NCBI RefSeq assembly: GCF_006175995.1
Contig: NZ_VDMB01000007.1
Span: 1-64,000, forward strand
Source: Desulfobotulus mexicanus
Lineage (GTDB): Bacteria; Desulfobacterota; Desulfobacteria; Desulfobacterales; ASO4-4
DNA: 64,000 nucleotides
Direction of reading: 5' to 3'
Part shown: piece after piece, positions 45,581-55,191 of the stretch
Numbering within the stretch: the stretch's first letter is position 1
How the letters are laid out: every line of letters starts with the position of its first letter
Notes under the pieces: model-generated
Databases searched by the model: none
Told to the model about the DNA's origin: nothing
The model's input: the letters and a program-made list of their open reading frames with translations, nothing else
Program-made: the position numbers and the translations under genes

Positions 45581-46915
45581 TTAGAAGGGAAGCATGCCAC
45601 GCATGCCGCGCATGCCCTTTAAGCCACCCTTGTTCAGTTTTTTGACCATTTTCATGGTCTGGGTGTAGTTTTTCAAAAGCTGATTCACATCCTGCACCCG
45701 GGTACCACTCCCCCGGGCAATGCGTTTTCTCCGGGAACCGTTAATAATGGCATGGCGCCTGCGTTCTTCCGGCGTCATGGAATTAATGATAGCCTCCACC
45801 CGGACCAGTTCCCGTTCATCAATATTCATCTTGCCCAGTGCCTTTTCATTCACACCGGGCAACATTTTCAGAAGATCTCCGATGGGCCCCATCTTACGGA
45901 CCTGCAACAACTGATCCCGGAAATCTTCAAGGGTGAACTCATTTTTCCTGAGCTTGCGCTCCAGATCGGCAGCCTGCTTTTCATCCACCATCTCCTGGGC
46001 TTTTTCGATGAGAGAAAGGGTGTCTCCCATCCCAAGAATTCGGGATGCCATACGATCCGGATGAAAAAGATCCAGAGCGGAAATTTTCTCTCCCGTACCA
46101 ACAAACTTAACCGGACGCCCGGTAACCGAACGTATGGAAAGGGCTGCCCCCCCTCTGGCATCCCCATCTGTCTTGGTGAGGATAATACCGCCAATACCCA
46201 GATCCTGATCAAAGGCAGAGGCCATTTTTACGGCATCCTGACCCGTCATGGCATCGGCCACCAGAAGAATATCCGAAGGGATCATCTTCTCCCGGATACG
46301 GACCAGCTCAGCCATCAGGGTTTCATCCACATGAAGCCTGCCCGCCGTATCCACCAGAAGCACGTCACAACCCTGTTTTCTGGCATCTTCTCTGGCATTA
46401 AGGCAGATATCAAGGGGATCTGAGCTGCTTTCGGAAGGATAAACAGGAACCCCGATTTCCCCGGCCAGCTTCTGCAACTGCTCAATGGCCGCAGGCCGGT
46501 AAACATCTGCTGGTACCAGATAGGGTTTTTTACCTGCCTTACGCAGGTAAAGGGCCAGCTTCCCTGCAGTAGTTGTTTTACCTGCACCCTGCAGGCCCAC
46601 AAGCATGATAACTGCGGGTTTCGGACCCGAAAGATCCAGAGGTACACTGGCCTCCCCCATGAGGCTTGTAAGCTCCTCATAGACAATCTTTACCACCTGC
46701 TGACCCGGAGTCAGGCTTTCCATCACTTCCCGTCCCAGGGAACGGGCCTTGACATCGGCCACAAACTGCTTGACCACACGATAGTGAACATCGGCTTCCA
46801 GAAGCGCCATACGCACTTCTTTCATACCATCTTCAATATGGGCTTCGGTCAGCTTTCCCCTGCCCTTGAGGGATTTAAAAACGCTGCCTAATCTTTCGTT
46901 TAAACTGTCAAACAT
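45581..46915 (-). CDS. ffh: Signal recognition particle protein Ffh
   Basis: A 444-residue GTPase that targets nascent membrane and exported proteins with 4.5S RNA and FtsY. The N domain starts [20 protein letters not shown]; the G domain has [15 protein letters not shown] (P-loop), [10 protein letters not shown] and [14 protein letters not shown]. The methionine-rich M domain ends [12 protein letters not shown]. It is first in the ffh-rpsP-khpA-rimM-trmD-rplS-rnhB-yraN-rsmI operon. Confidence 0.96.
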   Translation of the reverse strand: MFDSLNERLGSVFKSLKGRGKLTEAHIEDGMKEVRMALLEADVHYRVVKQFVADVKARSLGREVMESLTPGQQVVKIVYEELTSLMGEASVPLDLSGPKPAVIMLVGLQGAGKTTTAGKLALYLRKAGKKPYLVPADVYRPAAIEQLQKLAGEIGVPVYPSESSSDPLDICLNAREDARKQGCDVLLVDTAGRLHVDETLMAELVRIREKMIPSDILLVADAMTGQDAVKMASAFDQDLGIGGIILTKTDGDARGGAALSIRSVTGRPVKFVGTGEKISALDLFHPDRMASRILGMGDTLSLIEKAQEMVDEKQAADLERKLRKNEFTLEDFRDQLLQVRKMGPIGDLLKMLPGVNEKALGKMNIDERELVRVEAIINSMTPEERRRHAIINGSRRKRIARGSGTRVQDVNQLLKNYTQTMKMVKKLNKGGLKGMRGMRGMLPF

Positions 46916-47035
46916 GAAAAGTCATCCTAAGGGTCCAATCAAAAGCTTGAATTTAACGGGCAAAGGGTGATAAGTCAACCCAAATCAGGCAAGGCCCATG
47001 CCAGCGCCCACCAGAAAACCTAAAGACTCCGGATT

Positions 47036-48157
47036 ATGATAAAAAAAGAAACAGTAAACCCAGACATCCTGGACTTCACCCTTCCCGAACTCCGGGAATA
47101 TTTTACGGCAGAGGGTATGCCAGCCTTCCGGGCAAACCAGATACATAAATGGCTCTACCTGCATCAGGCTGACAGCTTTGAATCCATGACAGATGTGGGA
47201 AAACAGCTCCGCAAAGACCTTGAAAACATTTTCCGTCTCTCCCGTCTGCACATTGATAATGTGGCCCTTTCCAGAGACGGCTCAAGAAAATTTGTCTTCC
47301 GGCTCAATGACGGACACTTAATTGAATCCGTTCTCATTCCGGAAAAGGATCACCATACCCTGTGCATTTCCTCCCAGGTGGGCTGTGCCCAGAACTGCCG
47401 GTTCTGCATGACCGCAAAGAATGGTTTCACCCGCAATCTCTCCACGGGAGAGATTGTAGCTCAGGTTAGGGATATCCGCCACCAGATACAAATGGAAGCA
47501 GCCGGAAAACCCGAAGAAAAGGAAGCAAGGCTTTCCAACGTCGTTTTCATGGGCATGGGAGAACCCCTTGCCAATTACGCAAATGTGAAAAAAGCCATAG
47601 AGATTCTCACAGACGGAGACTGCGGTCTCAAGATCTCTAAGCGCAGAGTCACTGTTTCCACCTCCGGCATCCTTCCAAGACTTGCGGATCTGGGCCGGGA
47701 CACCCAAGTTAATCTGGCTATATCACTGAATGCCACAGATAACAAGACACGTGAAAGCCTGATGCCCGTCAGCAGAACTTACTCACTGGAAGATCTTCTG
47801 GCAGCCTGCCGGAAATACCCCCTGACACCCCGGCAGAAAATCACCTTTGAATATATTCTCCTCAAAGATATCAACGACTCCTTTGAAGATGCCCGAAAGC
47901 TTGCCCGGCTCCTCAGTGGCATCAAGGCAAAAATCAACCTGATCCCCTTTAATGAGCATCCGGGGTGTACATTCAGGCGTCCTGCCGAGACCCATATCCA
48001 TGCCTTTTTACGGGTGCTTCAGGACAAGGGTTATACAGCCATTATCCGGTGGAGCAAAGGTGAAGATATTGGTGCCGCCTGCGGTCAGCTGGCCGGTACG
48101 GCAAAATCAGATCATGAGTCCCCGGACCTCAGTACTCCGCAGGGGGAGAACCTCTAA
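47036..48157 (+). CDS. rlmN: 23S rRNA/tRNA (adenine-C2)-methyltransferase RlmN
   Basis: A 373-residue radical-SAM enzyme making m2A2503 in 23S rRNA. The cluster motif is CAQNCRFC (CxxxCxxC), the accessory cysteines lie near 110 and 350, and GEIVAQVRDI and MGMGEPLANY are family motifs. Its 3' end overlaps the convergent PP-loop gene by about 50 bases. Confidence 0.95.
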   Translation: MIKKETVNPDILDFTLPELREYFTAEGMPAFRANQIHKWLYLHQADSFESMTDVGKQLRKDLENIFRLSRLHIDNVALSRDGSRKFVFRLNDGHLIESVLIPEKDHHTLCISSQVGCAQNCRFCMTAKNGFTRNLSTGEIVAQVRDIRHQIQMEAAGKPEEKEARLSNVVFMGMGEPLANYANVKKAIEILTDGDCGLKISKRRVTVSTSGILPRLADLGRDTQVNLAISLNATDNKTRESLMPVSRTYSLEDLLAACRKYPLTPRQKITFEYILLKDINDSFEDARKLARLLSGIKAKINLIPFNEHPGCTFRRPAETHIHAFLRVLQDKGYTAIIRWSKGEDIGAACGQLAGTAKSDHESPDLSTPQGENL

Positions 48158-49090
48158 ATTTTCCCCTTCCCCCCTGCCATCCATGTGCAGGGTTACAGGT
48201 ACGGCATCTCCGGCCTTGGTATAACCCGCCACGATACCTGCAGCCAGCAAACGCATCTTAATGTCAGCAGGTCCGCAAAGGAAACCCAGGGGACCGGGGA
48301 AATTCACGGTCCGGATACGGTAAAACCGGTCCGGATCAAAAAAACCCTGCAAAAAATCATTGTCCTTTCCCGTCCTGCCCACCACAAGCTTTGTCTCCGG
48401 AGAAAGACGAAAATGCCGTCCTCCCTTTAAAAGATGGCAGTCAAGGCCGCCAGCTTCCGCTTCATGTTCCAGAAGATCCTTGAGTCTTCTGCAAAAAAGC
48501 TGATCCGTGAGGAGACAGCCCCCCGCTGGGGCGGGAAAATCCTTTACTCCGAATTCCTTTGCAAGAGCCAGCTGGGGTTTTCTTCCCCTTCCCTGAATGG
48601 CCAAAAGGCGTTTTCTATCCACCAGACCCTGTTTTTCCACAGAGGTCTCCGGAAGATTCAGGGCGGAAAGGGGCCTCAGAATCACTCCTTCATACCCCGA
48701 TCTTTTTTCCACATAACGAAGGGCCGAACGGGTCTGGGACATGGGCCGCTGTCCGGATACCTCTCCGCTGAAAAGAAAATCAAAACCTTCTTCGGACATA
48801 ATGCGCCCGGCTTCCCGGAACATAAGGGCATGACAATCCTTGCATGGATTCATCGTTCTCCCATAGCCTCCATCCGGATCTTTGAGCATGGGAAGATATT
48901 GTTCTGTAATATCTCTAACATAAAGGGGTATGTCATACTGCCTGGAAGCCCTGATGGCATTGGCAGCATCAAAAAAAGGTGTTTCAAAGGATACCCAGCT
49001 GACATCTATACCCTGCTTTCTGAGGATGAGAGCAGCAAGAATACTGTCCAAGCCACCCGAAGAAAGCCCCAGAGCCTTTACTTTTTTCAT
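48107..49090 (-). CDS. PP-loop ATPase, ThiI/MnmA-like
   Basis: A 327-residue protein with the N-type ATP pyrophosphatase motif SSGGLDSILAAL, an MNPCKDCHALMFREAG segment and a conserved GGCLLTDQLFCRR. It resembles the tRNA-thiolation-like DUF814-associated proteins found in Deltaproteobacteria and is often annotated as a tRNA 4-thiouridine/2-thiouridine synthetase-like enzyme. The catalytic Cys pair of MnmA is not evident, so the substrate is uncertain. It overlaps rlmN convergently. Confidence 0.72.
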   Translation of the reverse strand: MKKVKALGLSSGGLDSILAALILRKQGIDVSWVSFETPFFDAANAIRASRQYDIPLYVRDITEQYLPMLKDPDGGYGRTMNPCKDCHALMFREAGRIMSEEGFDFLFSGEVSGQRPMSQTRSALRYVEKRSGYEGVILRPLSALNLPETSVEKQGLVDRKRLLAIQGRGRKPQLALAKEFGVKDFPAPAGGCLLTDQLFCRRLKDLLEHEAEAGGLDCHLLKGGRHFRLSPETKLVVGRTGKDNDFLQGFFDPDRFYRIRTVNFPGPLGFLCGPADIKMRLLAAGIVAGYTKAGDAVPVTLHMDGRGEGENLEVLPLRSTEVRGLMI

Positions 49091-49504
49091 TTAAAATCCC
49101 ACTTAATCATCAAAAAATAAAAAATCACACAAGACACCAAAAAAACAGGCCTTGAAAACGATGGATTTTTTACAGCAAATGAATTTTTCTTGCAATCCCC
49201 AAGGCCCCTGTTCCTATCCCGGCACCAAATCCCATTGACACCATGCTCAGTTTCAGACAAGTATAGTAACCATGAATATTATGACTCCCGGCTATATGAA
49301 TGCCCTTTTGGCAAAAAAGAATATCCCTGATTAATTGATGACAAAGCTCTTGTCGTGACGGATTATCTGCCCGTCTGCATTCTGATACGGATTTGCAGCC
49401 TTTAAAAAAAGCGGCTATTTTTTTTACAACTGTCTTTTTGTTCGCAGATCAAAGCCCGTTCCGTCACCCGATTATCTATCCCCAAACCCCACAAAGAGGC
49501 GCTT
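49091..49504. other. Intergenic region without gene
   Basis: About 410 bases between the divergent PP-loop and MBL genes. No promoter, RNA or repeat could be assigned with confidence, though both genes must have promoters here. Confidence 0.5.
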
Positions 49505-50344
49505 ATGTACGTGAAGTGCTGGGGGGCACGCGGTTCCATTCCAGTATCCGGGCCTCAATACAACCGCTACGGCGGCGATACGGCCTGCATGGAAATCCGG
49601 AACTCCCAAGACGACATCCTGATCATTGATGCAGGTACAGGTATCCGCCGTCTGGGCAATCGGCTCCTTGAGGAAAAGCGTTTCCACTATCATCTGCTCT
49701 TCACCCACGCCCATTGGGATCATCTCATGGGCTTCCCCTTCTTTAAGCCCATATTCAGGGAAGGGACCACCATTCATGTTTTCCGCTGTCCTTCATCAAA
49801 CGGCTACGCAGAATCCATGATTACAAGGGTGATGACACCACCCAATTTTCCCATCAAATACTCGGATCTGAAGGCAAAAATTCTTTTTGAAGACGGATGC
49901 CCGAAACCCTTTTTTCTGGGAGATCTGAAAATCACCCCCATTGCCCTGAGCCACCCCAATGGAGGCTGTGGATACCGTTTTACGGAAAAGGGTAAAAACT
50001 TCATATTTCTGACGGACAATGAGCTGGGCTATTGCCATCCTGGAGGACTGAGGTTTCAGGAATATCTGAACTTATGCACAGAAGCCGACCTTCTTATCCA
50101 TGATGCTGAATACACACCCGATGAATACACAAAAAAAATATGCTGGGGCCATTCTTCCTATACCGATGTTGTTGAACTGGCCATAGCCGCCGGTGTCAAA
50201 CGACTGGGGCTGTTCCACCACAATCAGGAACGTTCCGATGCGGCCATTGATGCCATTGTTGAGGATGCCAGGCAACGCATCCATAAATCTGGCAGCTCCA
50301 TGGAATGCTTTGCCGTTGCAGCGGATATGCATTTTAATCTGTGA
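49505..50344 (+). CDS. MBL-fold metallo-hydrolase
   Basis: A 279-residue metallo-beta-lactamase-fold protein. The metal site THAHWDHLMGFPFF (HxHxDH), with a further Asp in FLTDNELGY and His in LIHDAEYT and GHSSYTD, is complete. Many members of this clade (cAMP phosphodiesterase-like and PhnP-like) have unknown substrates. It is followed by the sirtuin gene and probably cotranscribed with it. Confidence 0.85.
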   Translation: MYVKCWGARGSIPVSGPQYNRYGGDTACMEIRNSQDDILIIDAGTGIRRLGNRLLEEKRFHYHLLFTHAHWDHLMGFPFFKPIFREGTTIHVFRCPSSNGYAESMITRVMTPPNFPIKYSDLKAKILFEDGCPKPFFLGDLKITPIALSHPNGGCGYRFTEKGKNFIFLTDNELGYCHPGGLRFQEYLNLCTEADLLIHDAEYTPDEYTKKICWGHSSYTDVVELAIAAGVKRLGLFHHNQERSDAAIDAIVEDARQRIHKSGSSMECFAVAADMHFNL

Positions 50345-50364
50345 GCGAAACAAGGAGAAAATCC

Positions 50365-51102
50365 ATGGAAATTTCCCTTGAAAAAGCAGCTGAACTTCTT
50401 AAAAAAAGTCGAAATACTGTAGCGCTGACCGGCGCAGGCATCTCAGTTGAAAGCGGTATTCCCCCTTTCAGAGGAAAGGGGGGGCTCTGGGAAACCATGG
50501 ATCCCATGGAATTTGCCCATATCAGGGCATTCCGGAATAATCCTGAAAAAGTATGGGATCTTTTGCTGCGGACCATGAAGGATGTTCTGGAAAAAGCCCG
50601 TCCCAACCCCGCCCACCATGCCCTTGCAGATATGGAAAAAACCGGAAAACTTGAAGCCATCATCACCCAGAATATCGACGGGCTGCATCAGGCTGCGGGC
50701 AACAAAAAAGTCATTGAATTCCACGGAAGCTTTGCACGCATCATCTGCACCGACTGCCACAGAAGCCTTCCCATTCAGGAGCTTTTTCTGGAAGAACTCC
50801 CCCCTTTGTGTACCTGTGGAGGAATACTGCGACCAGACTGTGTATTCTTCGGGGAAAACATCCCGGAAGATGCCCTGTATACAGCACAGGAATACAGCAT
50901 AAGCTGTGATCTCATGCTGGTAATCGGCACATCCGCAGAGGTCTGGCCTGCGGCGGATCTGCCAAGGATGGCAAAAAACAGAAGCGCACTGATTCTGGAA
51001 ATAAACCCGGAACCCACATCACTGACCCCGATATCCGACGGGCTTCTCAGGGGCCGGGCAGGAGAGCTTCTTCCGCAGCTTGTAGCAAGGGTACAGGGTT
51101 AA
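50365..51102 (+). CDS. cobB: NAD-dependent protein deacylase (sirtuin)
   Basis: A 245-residue sirtuin that removes acyl groups from lysines using NAD+. NAD binding reads TGAGISVESGIPPFRG, the active-site region TQNIDGLHQAAG and EFHGS, and a zinc site is formed by CTDCHR and CTCGGILRPDC. Start 50365 has AAGGAG eight bases before it and is preferred over the GTG 24 bases upstream. In an organism with Pta/AckA, acetyl-phosphate-driven lysine acetylation makes a deacetylase plausible (inference). Confidence 0.9.
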   Translation: MEISLEKAAELLKKSRNTVALTGAGISVESGIPPFRGKGGLWETMDPMEFAHIRAFRNNPEKVWDLLLRTMKDVLEKARPNPAHHALADMEKTGKLEAIITQNIDGLHQAAGNKKVIEFHGSFARIICTDCHRSLPIQELFLEELPPLCTCGGILRPDCVFFGENIPEDALYTAQEYSISCDLMLVIGTSAEVWPAADLPRMAKNRSALILEINPEPTSLTPISDGLLRGRAGELLPQLVARVQG

Positions 51103-51108
51103 AAAATT

Positions 51109-51134
51109 GTTCTGAATAATTACTTATTCAGAAC
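51109..51134. repeat. Perfect 11-bp inverted repeat after cobB
   Basis: GTTCTGAATAA and TTATTCAGAAC pair around TTAC. It begins six bases after the cobB stop codon, and its arms resemble the terminal sequence of the adjacent MITE, so it may derive from an element end that also acts as a transcription terminator. A T-run exists only on the minus strand. Confidence 0.6.
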
Positions 51135-51478
51135 AGTTTATTCCGAACTGCCAATGCTGTAGTTGCATCAGCTTCGTAATGCTGCAAGACTCTGTGGCTA
51201 TTTGCAAGTGACATTGCAATCGTTTCGGATCAGAGCTTTACAGGCCTGTGCTAAAGAAGCGGCAAACTGTCTGAGCCGCCACAAAGGCAGCGTACCAAGG
51301 CCTGCTATGGTAATCAAAAAGCTTATCCTGCCTGTGGCGGGGAGTTTTTGCCGCTTCCGCACAGGGCAAGAAGCTCCCGAATAAGATTGCGTCACGGGCA
51401 AATAGCCTGGGGCCTGTGCATCTGTCTTGCAGGTATGGTACCTGGAAAGCTTTTCTGAACAGTTACCTGAATAATTAC
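51124..51478 (+). mobile_element. IS66-type MITE copy 2 with altered ends
   Basis: The palindromic core (about 51196-51407) closely matches copies 1 and 3, starting with the same segment that contains GTGACATTGCAATCG and ending GATTGCGTCAC. The right side carries two end-like sequences in tandem, CTGAACAGTTAC (51455-51466) and CTGAATAATTAC (51467-51478). The left side has an altered end, TTATTCAG, directly beside an end in the opposite orientation. No target duplication could be matched, so this copy seems rearranged. It lies between cobB and the HEAT-receiver gene; the exact left boundary is uncertain. Confidence 0.65.
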
Positions 51479-51530
51479 AAAACAATCTCCGGTTTTTACA
51501 TGCCGGTCAAAACAAGGATTCAGGCCCTGC

Positions 51531-53435
51531 ATGCAAGGAACCAGAACCCATATATTCTGGGATGCCCCCTTCGGCCTCAGACATCTTGTCCCATGGCTTA
51601 TCAAATTTGGGTATCCGCCTTCTCCCTACGAAAAGACAGCACAGGGTGAAAAACCGAACCCTCTGGAAATTGTCTTCACAGGAGCAGGCTCCCTACTGCC
51701 TTCCGACCTGCCCGACAATATAATTTGCATATGCATCGGCGCGGAACCAGACAGAAGAACTAAATATTTTCTTCAAACACCCATCGCACCACGTGCCCTT
51801 GCCCACCTGCTGGCCCATCTCCGGTGTCCTGAAAAAATATATAGCTATAAACCCGGAATTCCATCGGATTTCATGGAAATCATTCCATGGCTGGACTCAC
51901 TGAATACTGGAAATGCAGCCATTTATCTTCCTGAACTTTTTCAGTATATCGACGATGAAAAAGCAGACACAGCGATTTTCCCCATTCTGACGGATAAAAT
52001 ACAAACCCTTTTACAGCAGAGCCCGGACCTTATCCTCCTTGGTCTTGAACAGGGCGGAGTGAGGACGAGAATCATCTGCGCTCGCAAGGCAGGCCAGCTT
52101 GTTCCCAAAGAAGCCCTACCTCTGCTTCTTGAACTTCTCGATAAAAGCCATGTTCCGGATGAAAGCGAAACCCTGATAAGGGCCATCGGAATGTTTTCAG
52201 CCCCCTCCGCAAGGGAATGTCTGGAACGGGAAGCATTGGGGGAAGACACGGTCCGTGCCCTTGCAGCCATTGAAAGTCTTGGGAAAAACCATACAGATCC
52301 CGAAACGCTGCGCCTCCTGTCCTCACTTATTGACCATAAAGAACCCATCATAGCCGCCGATGCCGCAAATGCTCTGGCAGCCACGGACACAGAAGCCAGC
52401 CATGAAGCTCTGGCGGAACACCTCCACCCGGAAGATGCACTGGTTCGTAAAACAGTCGCTACCCTTCTGGTGCGTGCCGGAAAAAAAGCCCTTTTACCCG
52501 TGAGTCGGGCCATGGAAAAAGGCAGCCCTCCGGAACGCATCATAGCGGCCCTGATACTTGGACACATGGGGCTTTCCGAAGCCATTGATCCCCTCTGCGG
52601 ACAGCTGCGCCATCCAGATGCCAATGTCCGCTTCTCCGTGTGTGAAGCTTTGGGAAGAATTGCTTCGAAAAAGACCTTTCTGCCCCTGATTGCTGCCCTT
52701 GGAGACAGCAATCAGGATGTGGTTTGCTCTGCCATTACCGGCCTCAACTATCAGCATCCGAAAACCGGTGCCAATGCTGTCCGCCAGACCATGGCAGCCC
52801 GCCCCCGAATAAAATCAACCCTCATTGCTGCCATCGCTGCTATGCAGGCCACTGATCTTTTTCTGGGCCTGTCCGATGACAGAAAAACTGCCAAAGCAAT
52901 TATTCAGGCCGCAGCAGAAAGCCGAAATCCCAGCCTGCTGCACCGCTTTCTCAAGGCCTGCGCCAGCATGGAAAATCCTGTCACCCGACAAGGGTGTGAG
53001 AGCATACTGCGCAAAGCCATTGAGGAAATTCCATCGGAAAGGCCACGCATTCTCGTTACAGACGATTCGCCCACCATGCGCCGTTTCTATGAAACCCTTC
53101 TGCCTCAGTACGGCTATACAGTGGAAACGGCCCGTGACGGACTGAACGCCCTGACCAGACTACAAACGGACCCTTCACGCTTTGTCCTTGTCCTCACAGA
53201 CCTCAACATGCCCAATAAAAACGGCATTGAGCTGAGTATCAGCATCCGGGAAAAAATGGGTACAGAGCTTCCCATTCTCATGGTTTCAACGGAAACCATG
53301 GAAAATCAAAAAAAGACAGCTCTTCAGGCAGGTGTCACTGCCTTTTTACGCAAACCCTTTACCACGGAAAAACTCATTGCCCAAATCCGGTCTCTGCTTA
53401 ATCCGGATAAAAAAAAGAGAAAAGAATCTTCTTAA
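51531..53435 (+). CDS. HEAT-like repeat protein with C-terminal receiver domain
   Basis: A 634-residue protein. Residues about 170-500 look like alpha-helical HEAT-type repeats (recurring patterns such as VRALAAIESLG, AADAANALAATD and VRFSVCEALGRIASKK), which usually bind proteins. The C-terminus from about 505 is a canonical receiver domain: ILVTDDSPTMRRFYE, the acceptor in VLTDLNMPNKNG (Asp557), MVSTET and a late FLRKPFTTEK. The first 150 residues are unrecognised. No DNA-binding output is present, so phosphorylation may switch protein binding, as in chemotaxis-like or scaffold systems (inference). The start codon lacks a good ribosome site and could be elsewhere. It overlaps the DUF6178 gene by four bases convergently. 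Confidence 0.75.
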   Translation: MQGTRTHIFWDAPFGLRHLVPWLIKFGYPPSPYEKTAQGEKPNPLEIVFTGAGSLLPSDLPDNIICICIGAEPDRRTKYFLQTPIAPRALAHLLAHLRCPEKIYSYKPGIPSDFMEIIPWLDSLNTGNAAIYLPELFQYIDDEKADTAIFPILTDKIQTLLQQSPDLILLGLEQGGVRTRIICARKAGQLVPKEALPLLLELLDKSHVPDESETLIRAIGMFSAPSARECLEREALGEDTVRALAAIESLGKNHTDPETLRLLSSLIDHKEPIIAADAANALAATDTEASHEALAEHLHPEDALVRKTVATLLVRAGKKALLPVSRAMEKGSPPERIIAALILGHMGLSEAIDPLCGQLRHPDANVRFSVCEALGRIASKKTFLPLIAALGDSNQDVVCSAITGLNYQHPKTGANAVRQTMAARPRIKSTLIAAIAAMQATDLFLGLSDDRKTAKAIIQAAAESRNPSLLHRFLKACASMENPVTRQGCESILRKAIEEIPSERPRILVTDDSPTMRRFYETLLPQYGYTVETARDGLNALTRLQTDPSRFVLVLTDLNMPNKNGIELSISIREKMGTELPILMVSTETMENQKKTALQAGVTAFLRKPFTTEKLIAQIRSLLNPDKKKRKESS

Positions 53436-55159
53436 GCCTGCCTCAAAAGAAAAAACCGCATGTATCTGTGATCAGGCATGGAACCTGCAGGAATACCAGC
53501 TATCTCTTCTTCCAGATCCATAAAAAGCTTCTCCAGAACAGCACCCGTCCTGTCCGCCAGTACGGCGGGTAAAAGCCCGGTACGCTCTGAAAGCCAGGCC
53601 AGAAAATCATTTCTTATTTCAATGGGTATTGAAAATCCCCCTGCTGTTTTTTTCCTCAAAATACTGAAAAAAGAGCGGAAACGCTCTTCATGCACGGGCA
53701 CAAGCCTGTTACTTCCTTCTCCCAGCCTGTCCTGAACCCAGAGGGTCAAAAGCATATTCTTCCAGGTCAGAAGTCTCCCCATACCATCCACTTCCTCAAG
53801 GCCCAGCAAGGCAAAAACATCGTCCAGAGCCAAAATGTCATCCACCTCCCCTTCTGCCCTGACAAGATCCCCATCGGAATCAAAGGGGACATAATAAGTC
53901 CCACCGGATGCTGCTGCATCAAAACGAAGGGGCATATCCAGCAAAAATCCCCCCAGAAGCCCCATGCCCTCCTCATCCCAGAAGGAAAGGGCAAGCCCGC
54001 TTCTGCGGAACCAGGCCTTTTTGTACCAGTCCCCCACCTTCCATTTCAGCCGCATCACAGGACCAGCCCCCGCCCGGAAGATAAAATCCAAACGATAGGT
54101 CCGCAAAACCGCCGTACAGGCCTGAGGAGAAGGCTCCCTTTCTCCGGTGATACGGGCAATACCTACCCGTATATATCCCATTACGGCAAGGCCTGCGGCA
54201 TCCAGCTCTTCACGGGAACGCAGTACCTTTCCCCCTGAACCGATGAACCGGTTGCACAGCGCCGCCATTTCCAGATAAAGATCCGCCAGTACATTCTCTG
54301 TATCCAGAACTACCAGTGCTTCGGAAAAAACAGAATCCATGGATGCCATACGAAGACCCTGCTCAGGAATGGAGAAAACCCTCTCCTCTGTCGTTTTTGC
54401 AAAAACTTTTTTCCCCCGGCTTTCAAGCTCACCCTCCTTCAGGGGCTGGAAAAGTCCGCCTGCCTCTTCTGCGGGAATAAAACCCTTTTCTGCCAGACGT
54501 ACCCTGCGCCAGTGAAGGGCAGCTTCCTCCAGTTCTGCGGGAATGGACCATGACATTTCCTGTAATATACGGAAATAAAGAGGGTGGGATGTATCCGCAA
54601 GACTGCGTATAAAAATCTGCAGGGCTTCCTCTCTGGCTTCCCTTTCTTCGGGATTACTTTCATCTTCAGGCATGGGCTTAAGCCTAAAATACAGCACATC
54701 ATCCAGGGTGGCAAAACCGTCGGGAAAATCAGAAGGATCTTCATCGTGCTCCCGGATGCGCACCTCCAGATTCCGAAAAAGCCAGACATCCATCAGGTCT
54801 CCATCTTCTTCCACCATGAACTTCACAAAACGTTTGGGCGCAGCCCGGAGAAAGCGGCAGAGCCAGAGACTCATCGCTCCATAATCCGGCACATCCTTTT
54901 CCCAGCATTCCTGATCAACTATGAAATGCCACTGCCTGTCCGTTGCCATGGAAAGCACAGGCAGAAAATCATCTGGCCCGATGCGGTGCATCAGAAGAAA
55001 AAAATCCTCCTCCGGATAAGAATGAACCAGAGGCAGGGCCTGCGGGTCCGAGAGAAGAACATCAAGGGCTTCTTCTTCGGAAAGTGTCTCCAGGTGGCGT
55101 CTTTTTGTCGCAAGGGCCATCAGACGCTCTTCATGGGGGGAAAGGGACTGGGTTGTCAT
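53432..55159 (-). CDS. DUF6178-like protein of unknown function
   Basis: A 575-residue mostly helical, acidic cytoplasmic protein, without signal peptide or membrane helix. It resembles the DUF6178 proteins that I associate with Deltaproteobacteria, but I recognise no catalytic motif. Recurring features are an acidic region near 145-200 and a conserved-looking GAMSLWLCRFLRAAPKRFVKF stretch near 93-115. It is upstream of no functional partner that suggests a role; an AmpG-like permease gene precedes it by 32 bases. The family name is from memory. Confidence 0.6.
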   Translation of the reverse strand: MTTQSLSPHEERLMALATKRRHLETLSEEEALDVLLSDPQALPLVHSYPEEDFFLLMHRIGPDDFLPVLSMATDRQWHFIVDQECWEKDVPDYGAMSLWLCRFLRAAPKRFVKFMVEEDGDLMDVWLFRNLEVRIREHDEDPSDFPDGFATLDDVLYFRLKPMPEDESNPEEREAREEALQIFIRSLADTSHPLYFRILQEMSWSIPAELEEAALHWRRVRLAEKGFIPAEEAGGLFQPLKEGELESRGKKVFAKTTEERVFSIPEQGLRMASMDSVFSEALVVLDTENVLADLYLEMAALCNRFIGSGGKVLRSREELDAAGLAVMGYIRVGIARITGEREPSPQACTAVLRTYRLDFIFRAGAGPVMRLKWKVGDWYKKAWFRRSGLALSFWDEEGMGLLGGFLLDMPLRFDAAASGGTYYVPFDSDGDLVRAEGEVDDILALDDVFALLGLEEVDGMGRLLTWKNMLLTLWVQDRLGEGSNRLVPVHEERFRSFFSILRKKTAGGFSIPIEIRNDFLAWLSERTGLLPAVLADRTGAVLEKLFMDLEEEIAGIPAGSMPDHRYMRFFLLRQA

Positions 55160-55191
55160 CCGTAAACCTCTTCAAAAAAAAATTAAATAAA

